A stretch of 8,775 nt of DNA from Phascolarctobacterium sp. GTDB lineage: Bacteria > Bacillota > Negativicutes > Acidaminococcales > Acidaminococcaceae. The notes under the pieces are model-generated. The model saw only the letters and a list, made by a program, of their open reading frames with translations. It was not told the origin of the DNA and did no database searches. Positions 6,997 to 8,775 of this stretch are shown in pieces; within the stretch, counting starts at the first letter, position 1, and the number at the start of each line of letters is the position of its first letter. The translations under genes and the position numbers were made by a program. The DNA is taken from positions 1 through 8,775 of the forward strand of contig JAKSOJ010000040.1 of the NCBI GenBank assembly GCA_024405645.1, read 5' to 3'.

Positions 6997-7800
6997 ATGA
7001 TTAGAAAATTAGACAAATTAAAAGAATATCTACAGTCTTTGGAATCCTGCGCCATTGCTTTCAGTGGAGGTGTCGATTCAACTCTATTGCTTGCAGTTGC
7101 TAAGGAAGTTTTGGGGGATAAGTGTATTGCTATCACAATTAGCTCATCTTTGATCCCAGGGGCAGAATTAAAAGAAGCAAAAGCTTTTTGTGAAAAGTTA
7201 GGTGTTAAGCATTTTGTTTTAGAGGTAGATGAACTTGCGACACCTGGCTTTAAGGAAAATCCTCCAGACCGTTGTTATATCTGCAAGCATGGTATCTTCT
7301 CTAAAATTATCGCAAAGGCTCAATGCGAAGGTATGAACTACGTATGCGAAGGATCAAATGTAGATGATGAAGGCGATTATAGGCCTGGAATGAGGGCAAT
7401 TGCTGAGCTAGGGGTAATGAGCCCCCTGCGTACTGTTCGTTTAACTAAGGCTGAAATACGCGCTTTGAGCAGGATGTATGATTTACCTACATGGAAAAAA
7501 CCATCCTATGCTTGTTTGGCTTCTCGCATTCCGTATGGAGAAATTATTACCCGGGAAAAGTTGAAGATGATTGAGGAGGCAGAGCAATATTTACATGAAC
7601 TTGGCTTTGAACAGATTCGTGTGCGTGTTCATGGAGACTTGGCTCGCTTGGAATTAACTGAAGAAGATTATGAGAAGATTTATGATAAAGCGTTGCGAAA
7701 TCAAATTTCTGCTCATCTTAAAAAGTTTGGTTTTTCTTTTGTTTCTGTTGATTTAATGCCTTACAAAACTGGGAATATGAATTCAATGTTATCCAAGTAG
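6997..7800 (+). CDS. larE: ATP-dependent sacrificial sulfur transferase LarE
   Basis: LarE adenylates the carboxylates of pyridinium-3,5-biscarboxylate mononucleotide and inserts sulfur, a step towards the nickel-pincer cofactor of lactate racemase and related enzymes. The 267 residues match the family length. The N-terminal PP-loop ATP site is SGGVDSTLLLAVA (23-35). PPDRCYICK (89-97, with Cys93 and Cys96) and PSYACLASRIPYGE (169-182) are LarE hallmarks. Cys173 in ACLASR corresponds to the sulfur-donating Cys176 of the Lactobacillus plantarum enzyme, so the sacrificial type is likely. GGTGAG lies three bases before the ATG, a short spacing. It follows the MFS gene and ends at a strong terminator. 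larB, larC and larA are not in the window, so cofactor use by a lactate racemase is inferred. Related PP-loop enzymes (NAD synthetase, GMP synthetase) are less likely because of the two Cys motifs. Confidence 0.93.
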   Translation: MIRKLDKLKEYLQSLESCAIAFSGGVDSTLLLAVAKEVLGDKCIAITISSSLIPGAELKEAKAFCEKLGVKHFVLEVDELATPGFKENPPDRCYICKHGIFSKIIAKAQCEGMNYVCEGSNVDDEGDYRPGMRAIAELGVMSPLRTVRLTKAEIRALSRMYDLPTWKKPSYACLASRIPYGEIITREKLKMIEEAEQYLHELGFEQIRVRVHGDLARLELTEEDYEKIYDKALRNQISAHLKKFGFSFVSVDLMPYKTGNMNSMLSK

Positions 7801-7824
7801 GTTTAAAGGACTGATTAAATTTAC

Positions 7825-7847
7825 ATTAGAATTAAAAAAATTCTAAT
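7825..7847. repeat. AT-rich 9-bp inverted repeat
   Basis: ATTAGAATT (7825-7833) and AATTCTAAT (7839-7847) form a perfect 9-bp stem around AAAAA, 25 bases after the larE stop. It has no T-run on the + strand and is weak in G+C, so it may only shape the 3' end ahead of the true terminator. Confidence 0.5.
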
Positions 7848-7867
7848 TCTAGAAAATTTGTAAACTT

Positions 7868-7910
7868 GTGCTACATTGCCTAAAAATATTGGTAATGTAG
7901 CACTTTTTTT
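7868..7910 (+). terminator. intrinsic terminator after larE
   Basis: A 13-bp stem (GTGCTACATTGCC at 7868-7880 with GGTAATGTAGCAC at 7891-7903, one G-T pair) has a 10-base loop and seven T (7904-7910). It ends the MFS-larE unit. Confidence 0.93.
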
Positions 7911-8026
7911 GTTATTTTAACTGTGACTATCGAGTCAATGTATGAATTTGTTCAAAATTGTAAAAATTAATGAATTTAGCTTATAAAAGACGCTTTTTTA
8001 ATTAAACGATTAAATTCTGATTTTTA

Positions 8027-8055
8027 TTGCCTGGTCATAATATCAATGTTATAAT
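8027..8055 (+). promoter_or_regulatory. strong extended -10 promoter of the 115-residue protein gene
   Basis: TTGCCT (-35, 8027-8032) and a perfect TATAAT (-10, 8050-8055) are separated by 17 bases, and TG at 8047-8048 makes an extended -10. The predicted start near 8062 leaves a leader of about 26 bases containing the GGAGGT ribosome site (8074-8079). Confidence 0.85.
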
Positions 8056-8073
8056 TTGCACATAATTTATGAC
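8034..8073. promoter_or_regulatory. inverted repeat around the -10: candidate operator
   Basis: GTCATAA (8034-8040) and its exact complement TTATGAC (8067-8073) lie 33 bases apart start to start, about three helical turns, with the -10 box midway. Only the right arm is transcribed, so a DNA operator is more likely than an RNA hairpin. No known regulator is recognised. Confidence 0.4.
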
Positions 8074-8087
8074 GGAGGTACTGTCTA

Positions 8088-8435
8088 ATGAAAACTTTTG
8101 CATTGACTTTGAATTTTAACTGCAATTATGGATATATCGTTTATGACCTGCAAAATAAAAAAGCAAGCGTAATGCTGGCTGCTCAAGATGCTAAAGCTAA
8201 AATCGAGGAATATTTGAAAAAACCTGTAACCATGGATATTGCACTTGGTGAAACTATCCGTGATTTCAAAACCGTTACTGTTAATCCTCTGGAAAATGTT
8301 GAGGCATTCAAAGCTGCTATGACTCGTCTTTGGAATTCTACTGGTGTTCGTGTAGAATGGAGCATGCCTCCGGGAATTGCTGAACATCTCCTTGATTCTT
8401 ATACTGGTGGTGGGTTGTCTGCTCTTAAAGCGTAA
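8088..8435 (+). CDS. unrecognised 115-residue soluble protein
   Basis: I do not recognise this family. The protein has no signal peptide or membrane segment. It looks like a small alpha/beta fold: strands near 4-10 and 14-20, a helix rich in Ala, Lys and Glu at about 31-45, strands at 46-52 and 60-65, a helix at 69-83, a strand at 86-91 and a C-terminal helix ending in a Gly-rich tail (107-109). It has a single Cys (Cys12) and Trp at 82 and 91. ATG 8088 is preceded by a perfect GGAGGT eight bases upstream and a near-consensus promoter, and a terminator follows 47 bases past the stop, so it is a real, probably well-expressed single-gene unit. Neighbouring genes give no clue to its job. A possible inverted-repeat operator flanks the -10 box. 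Confidence 0.85.
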   Translation: MKTFALTLNFNCNYGYIVYDLQNKKASVMLAAQDAKAKIEEYLKKPVTMDIALGETIRDFKTVTVNPLENVEAFKAAMTRLWNSTGVRVEWSMPPGIAEHLLDSYTGGGLSALKA

Positions 8436-8482
8436 GAATTCTTAAAAACGCGAGATATTTGGTTTATACTTTGTCGCATTCC

Positions 8483-8530
8483 AAAAGGCCTTAGGTCCGT
8501 ACGTTTTAGTACTGTCCCTAAGGCCTTTTT
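8483..8530. terminator. intrinsic terminator, probably bidirectional
   Basis: AAAAGGCCTTAGG (8483-8495) pairs with CCTAAGGCCTTTT (8517-8529). An inner GTAC/GTAC stem (8499-8502 with 8509-8512) closes the apex, with mismatches between. The + strand ends in TTTTT and the other strand also ends in TTTT. It terminates the 115-residue protein gene. Confidence 0.9.
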
Positions 8531-8654
8531 CTCATGCTTCGCGTCTAAACACAAATCTTTCGCGTTTTGGGTATGTTGGTGTAAAAATGTGGATTTTATT
8601 GCAGTAGCTCTTTTTATGTTTTGTCATTAATAATTTATAATTTAAAATTCGGAA

Positions 8655-8683
8655 TTGAGTTTTTCCTTGGTTTCTAGTATAAT
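8655..8683 (+). promoter_or_regulatory. promoter of tRNA-Arg
   Basis: TTGAGT (8655-8660) and a perfect TATAAT (8678-8683) are separated by 17 bases. The predicted start is about 8690, a few bases before the mature tRNA 5' end at 8698. Confidence 0.75.
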
Positions 8684-8697
8684 CTTTATGTCTATAT

Positions 8698-8774
8698 GGC
8701 TCCGTAGCACAGCTGGATAGTGCAGCACTCTCCTAAAGTGATGATCGTGGGTTCGAATCCCGCCGGGGTCACCA
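8698..8774 (+). tRNA. tRNA-Arg (anticodon CCU)
   Basis: A complete 77-base cloverleaf with encoded CCA (8772-8774). The acceptor stem is GGCTCCG/CGGGGTC with two G-U pairs. The D stem is GCAC/GTGC (8707-8710 and 8720-8723). The anticodon loop CTCCTAA (8730-8736) carries CCT at 8732-8734, reading AGG. The T arm is GTGGG-TTCGAAT-CCCGC (8747-8763). The top pair of the anticodon stem (27-43) is a G-A mismatch. A promoter lies at 8655-8683. The window ends one base after the gene. Confidence 0.95.
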
Positions 8775-8775
8775 T

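Noticed and set aside
8085..8387. 100-codon open frame on the - strand opposite the 115-residue protein
   Set aside because: The + strand frame has a promoter, a ribosome site and a terminator; the - strand frame has none of these.
8698..8775. tRNA-Arg (CCU) as an integration site for a mobile element
   Set aside because: Such tRNA genes are known att sites, but the window ends one base past the gene and no integrase or repeated 3' end is visible.

Overview
The window is an ordinary-looking chromosomal stretch from an AT-rich, low-GC Gram-positive-type (Firmicutes) bacterium. This rests on strong GGAGG-type Shine-Dalgarno sites, sigma-A-like promoters, many short hairpin-plus-T-run terminators and AT-rich codon use. 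A member of the Negativicutes is plausible but not shown; no taxonomic marker here is decisive. I saw no mobile element, CRISPR array or prophage.

Layout. Bases 1-52 look like the 3' end of a 5S rRNA or another structured RNA on the + strand, closed by a terminator (55-83). A second hairpin (99-125) lies between it and a convergent gene. On the - strand, 142-1668 encodes a full-length exopolyphosphatase/GppA phosphatase with a C-terminal HD domain. A 271-base divergent intergenic region (1669-1939) holds a likely -10 for that gene. It also holds a striking PhoP/PhoB-type box (hexamers repeated every 11 bases, 1799-1837) directly upstream of a perfect TATAAT facing the + strand. That promoter drives a two-gene operon: a divergent Ppx/GppA-like protein with an intact HD domain (1940-3490), overlapping by one base polyphosphate kinase ppk1 (3490-5595), then a terminator (5627-5659). 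A second + strand unit holds a 12-helix MFS carrier resembling the oxalate/formate-monocarboxylate type (5762-6973) and larE (6997-7800), ending in a strong terminator (7868-7910). A third + strand unit is a single unrecognised 115-residue protein (8088-8435). It has an excellent extended -10 promoter, a symmetrical inverted repeat around that -10, and its own terminator (8483-8530). The window closes with a complete tRNA-Arg (CCU) at 8698-8774 and its own promoter.

How the genes fit together. The left half is a polyphosphate module: PPK1 makes polyphosphate, the minus-strand Ppx is equipped to degrade it, and the operon partner of ppk1 looks like a Ppx relative that has lost the ASKHA active-site signatures but kept the HD metal site. 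The Pho box implies induction under phosphate limitation. The pairing of larE with a monocarboxylate-type carrier suggests, by inference only, a link to lactate or another 2-hydroxy acid and the nickel-pincer cofactor; larB, larC and larA are not in view.

Non-coding stretches: no gap reaches 300 bases. Apart from the sites listed, I see nothing supportable in 5660-5740, 7911-8000, 8436-8482 or 8531-8654.
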